Origin: Daphnia carinata
Lineage: Eukaryota > Arthropoda > Branchiopoda > Diplostraca > Daphniidae
Length of the DNA stretch: 64,000 bases
Assembly (NCBI RefSeq): GCF_022539665.2
Contig: NC_081331.1
Coordinates: forward strand, 10,385,534-10,449,533
Direction of reading: 5' to 3'
This document shows, piece after piece, positions 52,872 to 64,000 of this stretch. The notes beneath the pieces are model-generated. The model was not told where the DNA came from and made no database searches. It saw only the letters and a list, made by a program, of their open reading frames with translations. Both the position numbers and the translations under genes were made by a program. Positions within the stretch are counted from its first letter, which is position 1. The number at the start of each line of letters is the position of its first letter.

Positions 52872-53521
52872 TGCTATTCCTCTCTTTTTTTTCTGTCTAG
52901 GATGTATAAGTGTGCTTATAGAGCCGATTCCGCCTCCTCCGTCTTCCGGCCAGCATTATTCGTCTGTACATACACGAATACACCCAAAAAGTAAAAGTAA
53001 AACAATCAGAAAGCACAAGCCGTGTCACAGGAGACTCACAACTGGATCAACACTAATATGTGGTAAAACGTCCTCCTACATATGTAGCTAGATCATTCAA
53101 GGTTGAAGGAGAGTTTTTGCGTCCAGCTTAGAATACACTGGTTTGAGCGTCTACAATTACCGAACTTATTTCCTAAAAATTTTTGTGGTGTTCATCGTCA
53201 TGCGTCTTTTAAAAATCATAAGTCAGAAAACAGAGTTTAGACTCGACGTCGCCCGATATTCAGTCACAGTCGGAGCCGTGACCTATGAACTGACCATTGC
53301 TAGCTAGTGACTTGACCTCTTGGTTGAGGCAACGTACACACGTCGGCGAGAAAATTATTTTGTTTAAGAGGCTTAGAGGCAAATAAAACTATTCTCATCA
53401 AACCAAGGCGGCAAAATATCACTTACTATGTGTTGGCGACAAGAGCGGTGGAAGAGAATTTCGAACGTATATTGGCAAAAAACCCGTATAACTACCGTAG
53501 TAGTTTAACGAATAACAGCAA

Positions 53522-53593
53522 AGCAGAGTGGCGCAGCGGAAGCGTGCTGGGCCCATAACCCAGAGGTCCGTGGATCGAAACCACGCTCTGCTA
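53522..53593 (+). tRNA. Initiator tRNA-Met (CAT)
   Basis: The 72-base gene folds as a complete cloverleaf: acceptor AGCAGAG/CTCTGCT with the A1-U72 pair typical of eukaryotic initiators, D arm GCGC...GCGT, anticodon stem CTGGG/CCCAG with loop CCCATAA (anticodon CAT), T arm CGTGG/CCACG with loop ATCGAAA (A54 and A60, initiator features). No CCA is encoded and a T-rich Pol III stop follows at about 53600-53610. It delivers methionine to the start codon in cytosolic translation. A truncated copy lies 8.7 kb upstream at 44808. Confidence 0.95.
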
Positions 53594-54021
53594 AGATTAT
53601 TTTATTTTTTTGCCATTGATTATTTGGCAATGTATCAGTTAACCTACATCCTGGCGAACATTTGCTTGATATGACTGACAATTTTTGCAAAGTCAACCAT
53701 AGATTGACCTAAAATAAATGCTTTTAAAGAAATTTTTTGCATTTTACGATTGTTTCAGAAGAAAGCGACATAACTTGCACCTATTGGCAGCTTCATGAAC
53801 CCTTAGTACACACATTAAAAGGTTTTGTTTGTTTTCGTTCTGTTTTTATAGTAATCTTCCGTAGACCTGTACCGTTAAACTGTAAAAGATTCGCCATCTC
53901 AGTTTATCGAAAAGGAGAGCTTTTCACTTGGATTAATATGTGTTTCTGGAATAAATGGGACGTAACTAGGCGCTTATTACGTCTGTGTTAATGACTGCAG
54001 AAAACCTAATTTTAAACTAAG

Positions 54022-56884
54022 ATGAACTCGAAAAATTCTCCGACATGTCACCTGCCTGATCATGTTTTAATGCAGATTTTTCGATACCTCAAAGCAGAGG
54101 CATTAAATTTGTCTTATCTTCCATATTAATTACAATCAGTTTGACCAATACTTCTTTTCTAAATTTCAAGGACATTCTGAATCTCTCAAGTGTGTCTCAA
54201 ACCTGGTACAGAGTATCAAGGGATGAACTATTATGGAAATCTCTCTTGAAAAGAGACTGGAATGTAAATCCAACAATTGGAATAGCTCCTGGTATCTACT
54301 AATAAATATTCTCTTCAAACTTCTTCATTCCTTAGCAATGTGCTGTATTTGATTTAGGCCAAACATCATGGTTTAACGAATACTCAAGACTATGGCAACA
54401 TACACCAATATTAGAAACAGAAGTTTTGAAGGGCCATACCCATCAAGTGCTTCATGTCAGTTTTTCGCACAATGGGAAGTATTTTGCCACCTGCTCTAAA
54501 GATGGTTATGTGATGGTAAAAACTTAAATCATCATTTGTATGCATTTCGTGGGATTCTAAAACTATGCAAAACTTTTTTTTTTTAGCTTTGGGATGCTGG
54601 TTATCCAGCAAGAATCAAGCACTATTACGATATGAAAGTGTACAGCTGGAAAAATACTCAGTTTAGTCAATTTAATGAATCAGATACATTACTCTTGGTT
54701 TCGGGAGTTCACTTCGGAAATCACTCCAATACAGGAGAGATCGCAGTTTTTAATCTCGAAGTAAATTTATTACGAATAATAAACATAGGTAATATGCTTT
54801 AACATTTTCTGCTGTTATCCCCACAGGAAGACTTTGTGATTCAATGCCGGATGTCAAACAAGCCATATGATTTTTTTGGTACATGGTACAATGATAATTA
54901 CCTATTGTCCGGTGATTTGCGCTGGCTTGCCCATCTCGTAAGCACGTCAGTTGTGTGGTTGAATCGAGCGTCGCAAGAATCAGACTCTGAATTCACTTCC
55001 ATTATGAACCGAATGTTCAAGTTTTATAATAGAAGTGCTTCGTCTATCCGCTCAATTACGGTGGCAAACTGTCGTTCTTTACCTCAACGACAGCCGACAT
55101 CTTCTTCCCCGACACCATCGAATACGTCTGACGATTGCTCCTCAGATAAAGTATTCCTTCTTGAATGGCTTGTTATACGATTTGGCATAACTAAATTTTT
55201 TGCTTAACAGAGTTGTCATGAGACGGGAAATCCCATTTCGCATCCCGATCTTCCAACAGCTGAAACCAAGACTACAGACAACAGTTCACGTAAAGAGGAA
55301 GATGTCTTTTTCCATAATCCAAGTACGACGACGTTTTACGTTTCCAGTTATCATAAATCAACTCTCTGTTGCGTGTGGTATAGCTGAAGGAACCTTATGG
55401 CCAACCAACTCAGGCGATTTTCAGTCTTGGCGACGAGATACTCCGAATGTTGCTGCCACCAGGTAGAAACATAACCAAACAAATTTACATGAAATGAAGC
55501 AAATCAATTCGTCGTTTCAACTTTACTGTGTAATACTTCCAAAATGCGAAACAGGGATCATGAAACAAAGGAGGAATCTAAAAGCGATGACGAGGAGGAA
55601 TCAACCAGATCAAATTCCCCATTAGCCTGCTCCGGTGCCGAAGCTCGTTCCCAACGCGCAGAGTCAGAAGCTACCGACGATGATTCAGACGACGTACTGG
55701 ATCCTCGTGAAAAATTCTTGATTTTCACCATGGGTTCGCGGACTTATACCCCACATCAAATAGGTCTTATTGTAATCTCCCGGCTTCTGTCCTTCAGTAA
55801 TCCATTTGTTTGTTTCCCTTTCAGGTTTAAAACGAATATCTCCGTTTACATTTTGCAATCGGATCGATGTCGGCCCGAGTTTGGCCGAACGAGTGGCTAT
55901 TCAGAGGCAAGAACGGCAAGCATTGGAAGAGTCCTTAGCTCTAGGAATCCCTCCGTAATTCGGTTTCAGTCGTATTTGAAAAATTTGAATAGTTCAAATA
56001 CGTTTTTCACCCTAAACTAGACGCGAACCCGTTTGGCAAGATTATGATGCTGTCACCGATCGGTTTGATCCAATTGACCACGTCATTGATTTAAATGGCC
56101 ATATCATTGGAATGTCTTTATCTCCTGACCACAGGTATGATTACGGGATTCGCAAATTTCGTCCCGATCATAGCAAAATTTCTGTATTTGTTGATATCCT
56201 TCTCAGATATTTATACGTCAACGTCCGGCCATGGCCTCAAGGATGCACTATAGAGAATCCTCTCCAACCCCCGCCCATCGCACAAGAGATCGACATACAT
56301 GTAATTGATCTAGTCACATTAAAACAGGTAATAAAACCAATGGCACTTAGACAAGCAAATGATGGGGCAACGGGAACTAGTACGGTTTCACATTTCTTCC
56401 TCATAGGTCGGATCATTATTACGGGCCCATCGGTCTTTCACACCTAATGATGAATGTTTCTTCATTTTTTTGGACGTCAGCAATAATTATGTAGCAAGGT
56501 TGACAAAAGAAAAGTTTCTTATTTCCTGATTACTTCTAATCTAATTATTTTTTGTTTACATGGTAAGCGGTGCGGAGGACAAATATGCGTATATATGGGA
56601 TCGGCATTACGGCGTCGTTTTGGCCAAATTTCCGCATCAGGATGTCGTAAATGCCGTTTCATTTAACCCTAGGTTTGTATCGATTTAGAAATGAATTTCA
56701 GATTTAATGCCAAGATTATTTTGCTTATGATTCGAGTAGAGATCCCGAAATTTTGATCACTGCTTCTGATGACTACACCCTAAAGATTTGGCGTTCCCGT
56801 CATCGAGCCCGCCAACTTAACCTGCCTTTGGTGAACTTGCCCGTTGGTATGGAATTTCGCCAAAGGTCTTCACGCTTGAGTTAG
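54022..56884 (+). CDS. FBXW5: F-box/WD-repeat protein 5 (SCF/CUL4 ubiquitin ligase substrate receptor)
   Basis: Fourteen exons: 54022-54099, 54171-54291, 54358-54515, 54587-54760, 54827-55150, 55211-55372, 55425-55462, 55555-55763, 55825-55954, 56021-56134, 56207-56327, 56407-56498, 56568-56672 and 56740-56884, giving 656 residues. The F-box is at about 10-45 (LPDHVLMQIFRYL, then SVSQTWYRVSRDELLW). WD repeats follow. Blocks diagnostic of FBXW5 include SQFNESDTLLLVSGVHFGNH, DHVIDLNGHIIGMSLSPDHR, FTPNDECFFIFLDVSNNYVA and LITASDDYTLKIWRS. FBXW5 recruits substrates to cullin-RING ligases; in other animals it affects SAS-6 and TSC2 turnover. Two junctions are odd: exon 1 fits only with a GC-AG intron after GAG (54100), and the exon 6-7 intron is about 52 bp with a weak donor (GTGTGG). 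An acidic insert lies at about 365-410. Confidence 0.92.
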
Positions 56885-57705
56885 AATGCATTTTAAAAAT
56901 TCAAATATACTCAACGACACGGCAATGAAAATTCGATGGAAAGAACTATTCGTTCTCGATTGCTCAGATATGATTTCTGCGTTGCCTGTAATTGAGGCAT
57001 TTATTGGCAAAATGACACTTTTTTGTTGCTGTTTATGTGTGATCCCTTTGGCATAGTGTGTGTTCGTTTTGAGTCAGCTCAAGAGAAAGTAAAACAAAGG
57101 ATGGAGCAACATAATAATAATATTTATTTTTTACTGTCTTATTCGCTGGTCTCGACAAAAATGGTCTTATTATAAGCACTACCACACCCAATAGGTATAT
57201 GCTGATAGCAGAATGATTTCACCCAAGTAGAACCGCACCCTATTTTGGATGACTAGAGGAATAGGTGACTAGCGAAACAAAGAAATGACAAGCTGACTCA
57301 TAAATGAAACGGGTACAGACATTAGGATTCGCATCTGCCATAGTTGTCTACGCAGTTTCTGTCCTATTTTCGAACAAATGTTCTTTGTTCATGCGAAAAA
57401 CTTAGTAATCAGCATAATTTAGCTTTACAAATTCTAAAAAAAAAAAAAAAGCACATTCAGCTTCCATTTTCTGCGGAATGTGGAATGAATAAGTAATAAC
57501 TTTTTGCTTTGCAGCTAACAATATTGAAATTTAGGATAAGCGGCAAACACGCACAAGGAAGCCGGTGCAAGTACAAAAGTTTTTTGCGCCCTCTGTGGGG
57601 AAAGACGACACGTCACATATGCTGTTTTCGTCATAAAGTGCTTCTGCTTTTCCGGTTTTACCTTGAAATCGCTACACGAAAGTCGAAGAAATTTACCTCC
57701 GCAAC
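56885..57705. other. Gap between FBXW5 and the TPD52-family gene
   Basis: Presumed FBXW5 3' UTR and promoter of the long TPD52 isoform. No further gene is seen. Confidence 0.45.
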
Positions 57706-60660
57706 ATGAACACTTCTGGTAAAATAGCTCTTAGTAGTTTTTACTTCTACACATTATCTGTATATTAATCTATCATTTTCCAAATTGCTACAGCGTCGAA
57801 TTCAAATAAATTTCAAGATGAACCCAAAACACCTGACGTGTCTGATGGTATGGGAGAATTTCCCATGTCGCAATCGTTCATGAATTTATCCATCGAAGAA
57901 CAAGAAATGAAAAAGGAAGAATGGAGAAAAGAATTGGCTGAGGTACTATTTTTCTGTTACTTTACCGAATTGCCTATGGTTATAAAGAAACTACGTTTCA
58001 GGTGGAGTATGAAATTCAAACCATGCGCCAGGTCTTGACTTCAAAACTCAGGAAATCTTCAGAACTCAAACGGAAACTTGGTATCACTGCCTGGGGAGAA
58101 TTTTCCAATGACATTTCGCAGGGATTGAGAAATGTCAAGGAGACTTCCACGTAAGTACAAAGAACCCAACACCCATCAGGGTTTTAAGAATTTATTTTTC
58201 TTCTTTTATGTATAAATATTACTGTGTAGTTATTGCACTGGCCGTTCAAGTTTGTTATTTGTTTTAATTGTAGAACAACAGCATAAGGTTAAACGTAAGC
58301 AATAACAAAATTAAGAATTGAAGACAACTTATTTATCAACCAGTTCTCATGTCTTAAAGGTTATATTGTCAAGTTTTAAAAGTATTAACAATGAACCAGT
58401 AAAGAACTTTAAGCTGTTGTTTAAATGTAGCTTATATTTTCGTACTTGGTTTTGCATTCCTTAAGTATCAGTAGTTGTTTTGACTGCTTGTTTTTTGGTT
58501 TTTGTCAGCTTCCAAACAATTGAGGAAAAGGTGGAGGAGGTTTCCAAGGCGATTTCTAGTGCTCCCTTGTAAGTATGTCGCTTCTTGCTTAGTGGGTCTT
58601 TATTTTCACTTGCATACGAATTTAGTCGAATTAAGTCTCTTTTTTTTTTCAAGAAAATGTTGAGAACCAAACAGCTGGCTCGATACGGTACCCTAGTTCT
58701 GTGTGTAGTTATGTGTAGAAGTAAACCACAAGGAAGGCGGGCTTTTAATTGCCAGCTGGGGAGAGAGAGCGTGAGTGGTTGCGCGAGCGGTGCGGTAAAA
58801 TAGCCTTGCGCGTGTCCATCGATCGGCGTCGTCGCTGGGCGTCTTTTCATCGGAATCCATTCGTTAAGGAAAGAAAAAGGCCAAAAAGAGGGAAAACGGG
58901 AAGGAGCAAAAAGGAGCTCGTCTCCCTGCCATCGGTGCGAGTTTGCCTCTCTCTCTCCGTGTCGAAGTGTCGCTGGTTTCAAGTCGTCTTGTTCGACTTG
59001 GATTGGTAGGAGAGGAAAAAGTTGAAAGCACTTCCATTCCGACCCTTTTATCCGCATACATATCTTATCAAGTGTCATCGAATTTATTTGTTACTTGTTG
59101 TATTGATCGCAATCATGGACGCCGCTCGTGAAATGTAAGTTGGTGTCTTTTCTCTCTCCAACCGCCCCCTCTCTTCGTCAAGTACTTTTAGTAGACCGAT
59201 TAGTGTAGGGGCAACTTGTTCTCTTATTTGGGGTATAATTGGATTGAAAGGTGCCTTATTACTCAAAAGCGATATTCTTTCCTGGTGGCGCTCTAAAGCC
59301 GGATTTTTAAAATCACACAGACGTTTGCTGACAACATTTGTATTGAATCTTTGTAGCGCGTTTAGCAAAACAGAAAATCATCAAGAAAGCAGTTGTTCCA
59401 ACAAAGAGGTTATCAAAAACATAAATGTCTGAATCTGTCTAGGCCATTTAAAATGCCCATTCTTTGATATCCAGACTGTCGAAAGGCTTATAGGGGTAAA
59501 GGGCAATCTGGGCACAAGAGAAACGGAAAGAAGAGGAGGCAGAAGAGTGGTGGTAGGAGAGGGGGGATTTGTGCCCCCCTCCCTCTTCCGCCTCCACGTC
59601 ATCCTACCCCTATACGCTCGAGTCTTTCCCAGAGTTGCAAAGCTCGTCGTTCGTGCACCCCGCCCTCCTCTTTCTCCTACTTCCTCCTCCTTGAAAAGTA
59701 TCGACTCGACGTGCTTGACTATTCGTATTGATTTCCGTCCGTCCTCGCAAACCCCTCCCCCTATCTGCGCCCGTTCACTCTCGCTCAGAAAGAAACGTTA
59801 ATACAGTTTCTCAGCTCTCTCCGTCTCTCATATCCTTTGCCATTTATTCTTTACGTTTTCTCTTTTTTCATTATTATTTTTTTTATTTCCATTTTTTTTT
59901 TGTTCGTCTACCAGATCCTGTACGTTGTGTATTGACCGATCTTGGATAGAACAACAAAAAAAAAAAATAGCTGCACTTTTTATTAACTTAGATCTTTTCC
60001 TCCTTTCTTATTGTGGTTGTTGTTGCTGTTATTCATATACTCTTTTTTTTTCTCCTTTTCTGGCTCATACACCGGGCTGATTGCGATCGATCTACTCAAC
60101 CGAGTCCAGCTTGAGTCTTGGGGTTTTATGCGTCTATGCACAAACAACTGGGCAACTAAAGCCCCGTCGATTTGATTTTCTCTTTTGCTATTATTATTAT
60201 GTTGTGTGTGTATGTGTGAAACGACGAAAGGTTTTGTCATGAACTAAAAATTAAAATTCTTTAGGTACCAAAAAACGGAAACTGCGCTGAAGACGACAGC
60301 CGAAAAAACGACAACTTTCCTTGGTGGTATCACTGGAGGACTATCCGCCAAAATAGGAGCAGTTAAGAACTCCGACACTTTCCGTTCCATGGAAGAAAGA
60401 GTCGGCTCAGTCTACACTAATGTCAAGGTAATTTGATAAAAAATTAACAAAAGAAACAAAATTCGTTACTGTTCTCCGTCTATTAGTCTAAGGTGGTCAC
60501 GTCACGTTCCAGCTCGTCTCACGAGCTCGATGAAGCTCTCAAGGAAGCCGAGGCGCAGAGAGAAGCTGCCAATCTCTCTAGCGGTTTGGCTGTCTCGGGC
60601 TCATCGTCGACTGCTACTCCGACCACTACACCAACCCAATCGGAAAAGCCAGTGGCCTAA
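57706..60660 (+). CDS. Tumour protein D52 family (TPD52/D54-like), long isoform
   Basis: Six exons: 57706-57718, 57794-57942, 58002-58150, 58509-58568, 60265-60427 and 60487-60660, giving 235 residues. The family signature is clear: SIEEQEMKKEEWRKELAEVE, then a coiled coil (EYEIQTMRQVLTSKLRKSSE, LKRKLGITAWGEF), then the C-terminal block VKNSDTFRSMEERVGSVYTN. TPD52 proteins are small coiled-coil adaptors that homo- and heterodimerise and act in vesicle trafficking and lipid-droplet storage. A 13-base first coding exon (MNTS) fixes the start through its phase-1 donor. The C-terminus is Ser/Thr-rich. The 1.7 kb intron 58569-60264 contains a second start exon, annotated separately. Confidence 0.92.
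59115..59134 (+). CDS. Alternative first coding exon of the TPD52-family gene (short isoform)
   Basis: ATG at 59115 encodes MDAARE plus AT and is followed by a consensus donor GTAAGT. The phase-2 end joins exactly to 60265, recreating ATG and giving MDAAREMYQKTETALKTTAE. Joined to exons 60265-60427 and 60487-60660 the product has 118 residues and lacks the entire coiled-coil half. Internal promoters are known in vertebrate TPD52 genes. The isoform would lack the dimerisation domain. Confidence 0.65.
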
Positions 60661-61554
60661 ACTAAAAAAACAAAAAAAAAAGAAAGAAGAACACAAATGG
60701 GATATTCATCCTCGATCGAGAAACTGATTATGTTTGATCTCTTTTAGTTGAAAAAAGAGCAAAAACAAAAACAGTTTGTCAATTCCCAACTTCATTAAAG
60801 TCTTTACCGTAATCAATTTCTTTCTCACTTTTCCTTATTTCATTATTATTATTCTTTGCGTGCGTTTATTATTTTTTCGAGGTAAAAAAAAAGGAGCTAT
60901 TCTTTTTAATGTATCCGCAACCGTTGGGATAACTTTAGAGGGATCTAATAAGACAGTTTCTTTCTACATCAGAAAAACCAAGTGAAGTAACTGCCAACTT
61001 CATTAGTAGCAGCATAAGGGAAGCTAAAGAAAAACGAAAAGTAATAAGCTAGTTACGCCTAAGTGGTGAATGTGAATTTAGGGATGTCCAGGTGTGTTAC
61101 CTCCCCTTGATTTCCTCTCGATTTTTTTTTTTAACGAGTGTGTTAGTGTTCAATCCTATATCTGTCACCTCTCTTGCACACGTCGTTCACCGTGAAAACT
61201 GGTGATTGAAAGAACGAGAGAGAAGAAACTGTGATGGCCGAACACGACTTTGTTGATTTGCACTCGTTTATTTCTTTTCTCCCTACCCACTTAACCTCTT
61301 TCCATCATTCACATTGTTTAATCACGCAACCACCCGCCATCTTTGCCTCCCCTGACGAATCCCTTCGATGGCACCCCTCGATTATTCATTGGTTTTTCCA
61401 TGTTAAATTTTTTTTTCTCTCCCTCTCTGTTAAAGTCTTCGCAGAAAATATGGGCATCAATATTTCTTGATTGAAATGAAACTCTTCGTATCCATCTCAA
61501 TGAAATTTCCCAGCTCTCCAGTGGTTCGATTTGTTATTAAAACTTATTTCTTAA

Positions 61555-61596
<42 letters not shown>

Positions 61597-62076
61597 AATT
61601 TTCTATTATTGTTTAGCTTTGGGAAGCGCGGAGTCCTAAAAAAGAAATTGTCATCTGATCTAATAAGTGTTTTTCCATCGTTTCGTTATGTCGAAATTCT
61701 TTCTGTCGGCAGGTTTATCTATTCGATCTTTTTCTTCCTCTACAACAACAAAAAAAAATCATTGCTCGTTTTTCTCTCACTGGAAATACAACGTTTAGCT
61801 TAATGATTCCACGGAAATCTCAATGTCGTCGGAAGCAACGTTTTATTTTTGGTTTTTTCCTCTCCTTTTTCCTTTTTTTTTTTTTATTTTGAAATGCATG
61901 TCTCACAGTGAACATCGATCTACCAACGTCGATGATTGTCGAAGGGTATATATAAGGCCTCTCGAACGTTACACGCTTTATTCTCAGTCTTTCAGCGATC
62001 TATCGACAAGTGAACAGACAAGAACGTCAAAGGAAACTCATCTAAGCGAGAAAGAAGAACGCGCAATATCAGGACC
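60661..62076. other. TPD52-family 3' UTR and promoter region of the LEA-like gene
   Basis: T-rich sequence without a supported exon. It contains a poly-T tract of about 35 bases (about 61558-61594) and, at its right end, a TATA/initiator promoter. Confidence 0.5.
61947..61987 (+). promoter_or_regulatory. TATA box and initiator of the LEA-like gene
   Basis: TATATATAAG at 61947-61956 is followed by the arthropod-type initiator TCAGT at 61983-61987, at roughly the spacing expected for a focused promoter. Transcription from about 61985 gives a 5' UTR of about 92 bases before ATG 62077. TATA/Inr promoters are typical of strongly inducible genes. Confidence 0.6.
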
Positions 62077-64000
62077 ATGGCTGACGTAGTGGATCTCATC
62101 GATATCTTGGTGTAAGTTTTTTTCGTTTGGCCCTTTTCAATCTTTTTTTTTTTTTCCCTATCTTTTGTGCATAGATGTTATTTTCTTTTTTTCATACGCT
62201 AAAGTAGACTGATCGATATGATATCAATGCCTTGTTTTATCCGGTGCTTTGTTCAGTGCGCGTGAAATTGGCACGTTCCCATTTTACTCAATGTGTGTTA
62301 AAAAAATCGATGTTAAAATGTAAATCAAAGCGGTTCGTAATCATGGCTGCCGTCCAGGAATTAAACGCATGTAAAATAGTTAGCCCAATGGCGATTCAAT
62401 TTTCATTTTTTTTAATTCTTTTAGTCGAATTAAAAGGCGACGTCGTATCGATGTTGCGCTAGTCCTTTGTTTGTGTCTCCTGGCGGCTGCCGCGATTGAA
62501 CCGCCTCTAACCGCCGACGAGAAGTAAGTGGGAACGATTAACGACGTTTAGGCAAATCAGTTTAATCATTTACATTTTTTTTTCAATTAAAAGGTCACAA
62601 GAACAAGAAGCAAAGGAAAGATCATTCGCCACCGACATTCACAGTCCATCACCTCCATCTGGCTCGTTCCTGGAAAAAGCGAAAGAATCGGCAGCCGAAA
62701 TGGTTGAACGGGTAGAAAGAGCCTTAAAAGAAACAGCGGCCACAGTCAAGAGTAGCATCAGTGACCGTATGCCAGAGGAGAAACACGAAATTAAACCTCC
62801 ACAAGAATCGCTTTACGGCCAAGTTAAAGAATCAGCATCCGATACAGCGGAACGGATCAAGAGAGCCGTTGGCGCTGGCGAACAACCCGAAGAAATAGCT
62901 GAAAAGCCAGAATCTTTATTACATCGAGCTAAAGATTGGATAACTGGAACGACGCATGAAACGGCCGAACAAGTCCAACAGCAAATGCCACAACAACCTG
63001 ATAAGTCGACTTTACAGCAAGCTAAAGATGCCACGGTTGATTCTGCCCAACGCGCTAAAGATGCAACGATGGATGCCGCCCAACGCGCCAGAGAGGCTAC
63101 CATGGATGCCGCCCAACGCGCTAGAGAGGCTACCATGGATACCGCACAACGCGCAAGAGATGCAACGATCGAATCTGCCCAACAAGCTCGAGATGCTGCG
63201 TCCGGAGCGGCTCATCGTGTTCAAGAAGGAATTCAGAACGTGGGTAGCCAAGCCAGCGATACCTTGGGGTCAGCTTATGAACGGGCAAAGAATTTAGTTT
63301 CGCAAAATGCTGACCAGGCGCAGGAACAAGCACAGCAAGTCAAACAACAAGCGGAAGAAGCTGCACAACAAGGACAACAAGAAGGCGGATCATTCTTCCA
63401 GCGGGCTAAAGAATGGGTGGCAGGCAGCGCTCACGAAGGAGCTGAAAAGGTGGAACAAATGAAAGAGCCTTCCACTTTCGAACAAGGAAGAGATGCTACT
63501 ATGGATGCTGCCCAGCGCGCAAAGGAAGCCACGCTAGACACTGCTCATCAGGCTCAAGAGGCTGCCTCTCGAGCGGCCAGACAAGTTAAAGAAGGATTTC
63601 AAGATGCTGGAAATAGGGCCGGCGAGGCTGTTGAATCAGCCTACGATCGTGCAAAGAATTTAGTTTATCAAACGGGCGATCAAGCTCAAGAACAGGCCCA
63701 GCGAGCTAAACAACAAGCAGAAGAAGCTGCTGGCCAAGGAAAAGAGCAAGCTGGATCTATCTTGCAACGAGCCAAGGAATGGGTAACGGGTACAAGCCAG
63801 CAGGCTCAAGATATGGCACAACAAGCTAAAGATACGGCGTCAGAGAGTGCCCAGCAAGCTAGAGAGAAAGCAGAAGAGGCGGCCAAACAAGCCGAGGAGC
63901 AATCAGGATCCTTTGTGGAGAGGGCAAAAGATTGGCTATCTGGAACGAGCGATGAGGTTAAAAGCCAAGCTCAAGATACTGGAGAATCCATGTCTGATAC
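62077..64000 (+). CDS. LEA group 3-like protein with N-terminal hydrophobic segment (partial, runs off the window)
   Basis: Exons 62077-62111, 62425-62523 and 62594 to at least 64000 join in frame; about 513 residues are visible and no stop is reached. Residues about 13-35 give a basic run (RIKRRRR) then VALVLCLCLLAAAA, a signal peptide or membrane anchor. The rest is highly polar Ala/Gln/Glu/Lys helix. Six tandem 11-residue repeats of AREATMDAAQR type occupy 63021-63218 and a weaker array lies near 63492-63590. A larger module marked by RAK(D/E)W(I/V/L)xG recurs at 62925, 63402, 63768 and 63921. This matches LEA_4 (group 3) proteins, which are unfolded in water and protect membranes and proteins on drying. 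A desiccation or dormancy role, as in resting eggs, is inferred. An apolipoprotein-like amphipathic helix protein is the alternative. Confidence 0.82.

Larger units (their letters stand above)
47349..53521. other. Gene-free 6.2 kb upstream of the GATAe-like gene
   Basis: No coding exon with domain support is visible on either strand. It contains several GATA-type sites, annotated separately, and the presumed promoter of the GATAe-like gene. Low-complexity T-, CT- and AT-rich stretches are common. Confidence 0.45.

Noticed and set aside
58461-59078. 205-codon minus-strand open frame
   Set aside because: It lies opposite the TPD52 intron and exon 4, has no domain, and its composition follows the plus-strand CT-rich promoter region.
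62813-63333. Minus-strand Ala/Ser/Trp repeat frames
   Set aside because: They are antisense translations of the LEA-like 11-mer repeats. The plus frame is open far longer and is spliced to upstream exons.

Overview
This window looks like nuclear DNA of a small-genome arthropod, most likely a branchiopod crustacean close to Daphnia. That assignment is inference. It rests on compact genes with many 50-100 bp GT-AG introns, a cluster of three arthropod-type GATA factors, a eukaryotic initiator tRNA-Met without encoded CCA, abundant long poly-A/poly-T tracts and an LEA-type desiccation protein. All gene models were built by eye: exons were joined only where splice sites and codon phase agreed and the total length was a multiple of three.

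Layout. 1-8.0 kb is repeat-rich. It holds a small four-exon coiled-coil-like gene with a decayed continuation (909-1959), a 1.7 kb fold-back element with 597 bp inverted arms around three tRNA-like sequences (2411-4110), and several short interspersed repeats (558-715, 5891-6285, 6300-7240). 8.0-10.0 kb (+) is an eight-exon secreted C-type lectin with a long stalk. 11.25-12.54 kb (-) is a seven-exon short-chain dehydrogenase closest to HSD17B8.

14.2-47.3 kb holds three GATA transcription factors, all on the minus strand: pannier-like (14193-21448), a divergent serpent-like gene (27312-39532) and a GATAe-like gene (42528-47348). Each has two GATA zinc fingers. The gaps between them and the longest introns are full of microsatellites and homopolymers. 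A 5'-truncated initiator tRNA-Met copy sits in an intron of the last gene. 47.3-53.5 kb is gene-free and carries paired GATA sites that could be used for auto- or cross-regulation.

53.5-64 kb is plus-strand and gene-dense: an intact initiator tRNA-Met (53522-53593), a 14-exon FBXW5 orthologue (54022-56884), a TPD52-family gene with an internal alternative first exon (57706-60660), and an LEA group 3-like protein with a signal-peptide-like N-terminus, TATA/Inr promoter and 11-residue repeats. This last gene starts at 62077 and runs off the end of the window.

The most unusual items are the tRNA-bearing fold-back element, the serpent-like gene with a degenerate N-finger, the secretory-looking LEA protein, the second TPD52 start, and a GATA-site inverted repeat at 52815-52871.
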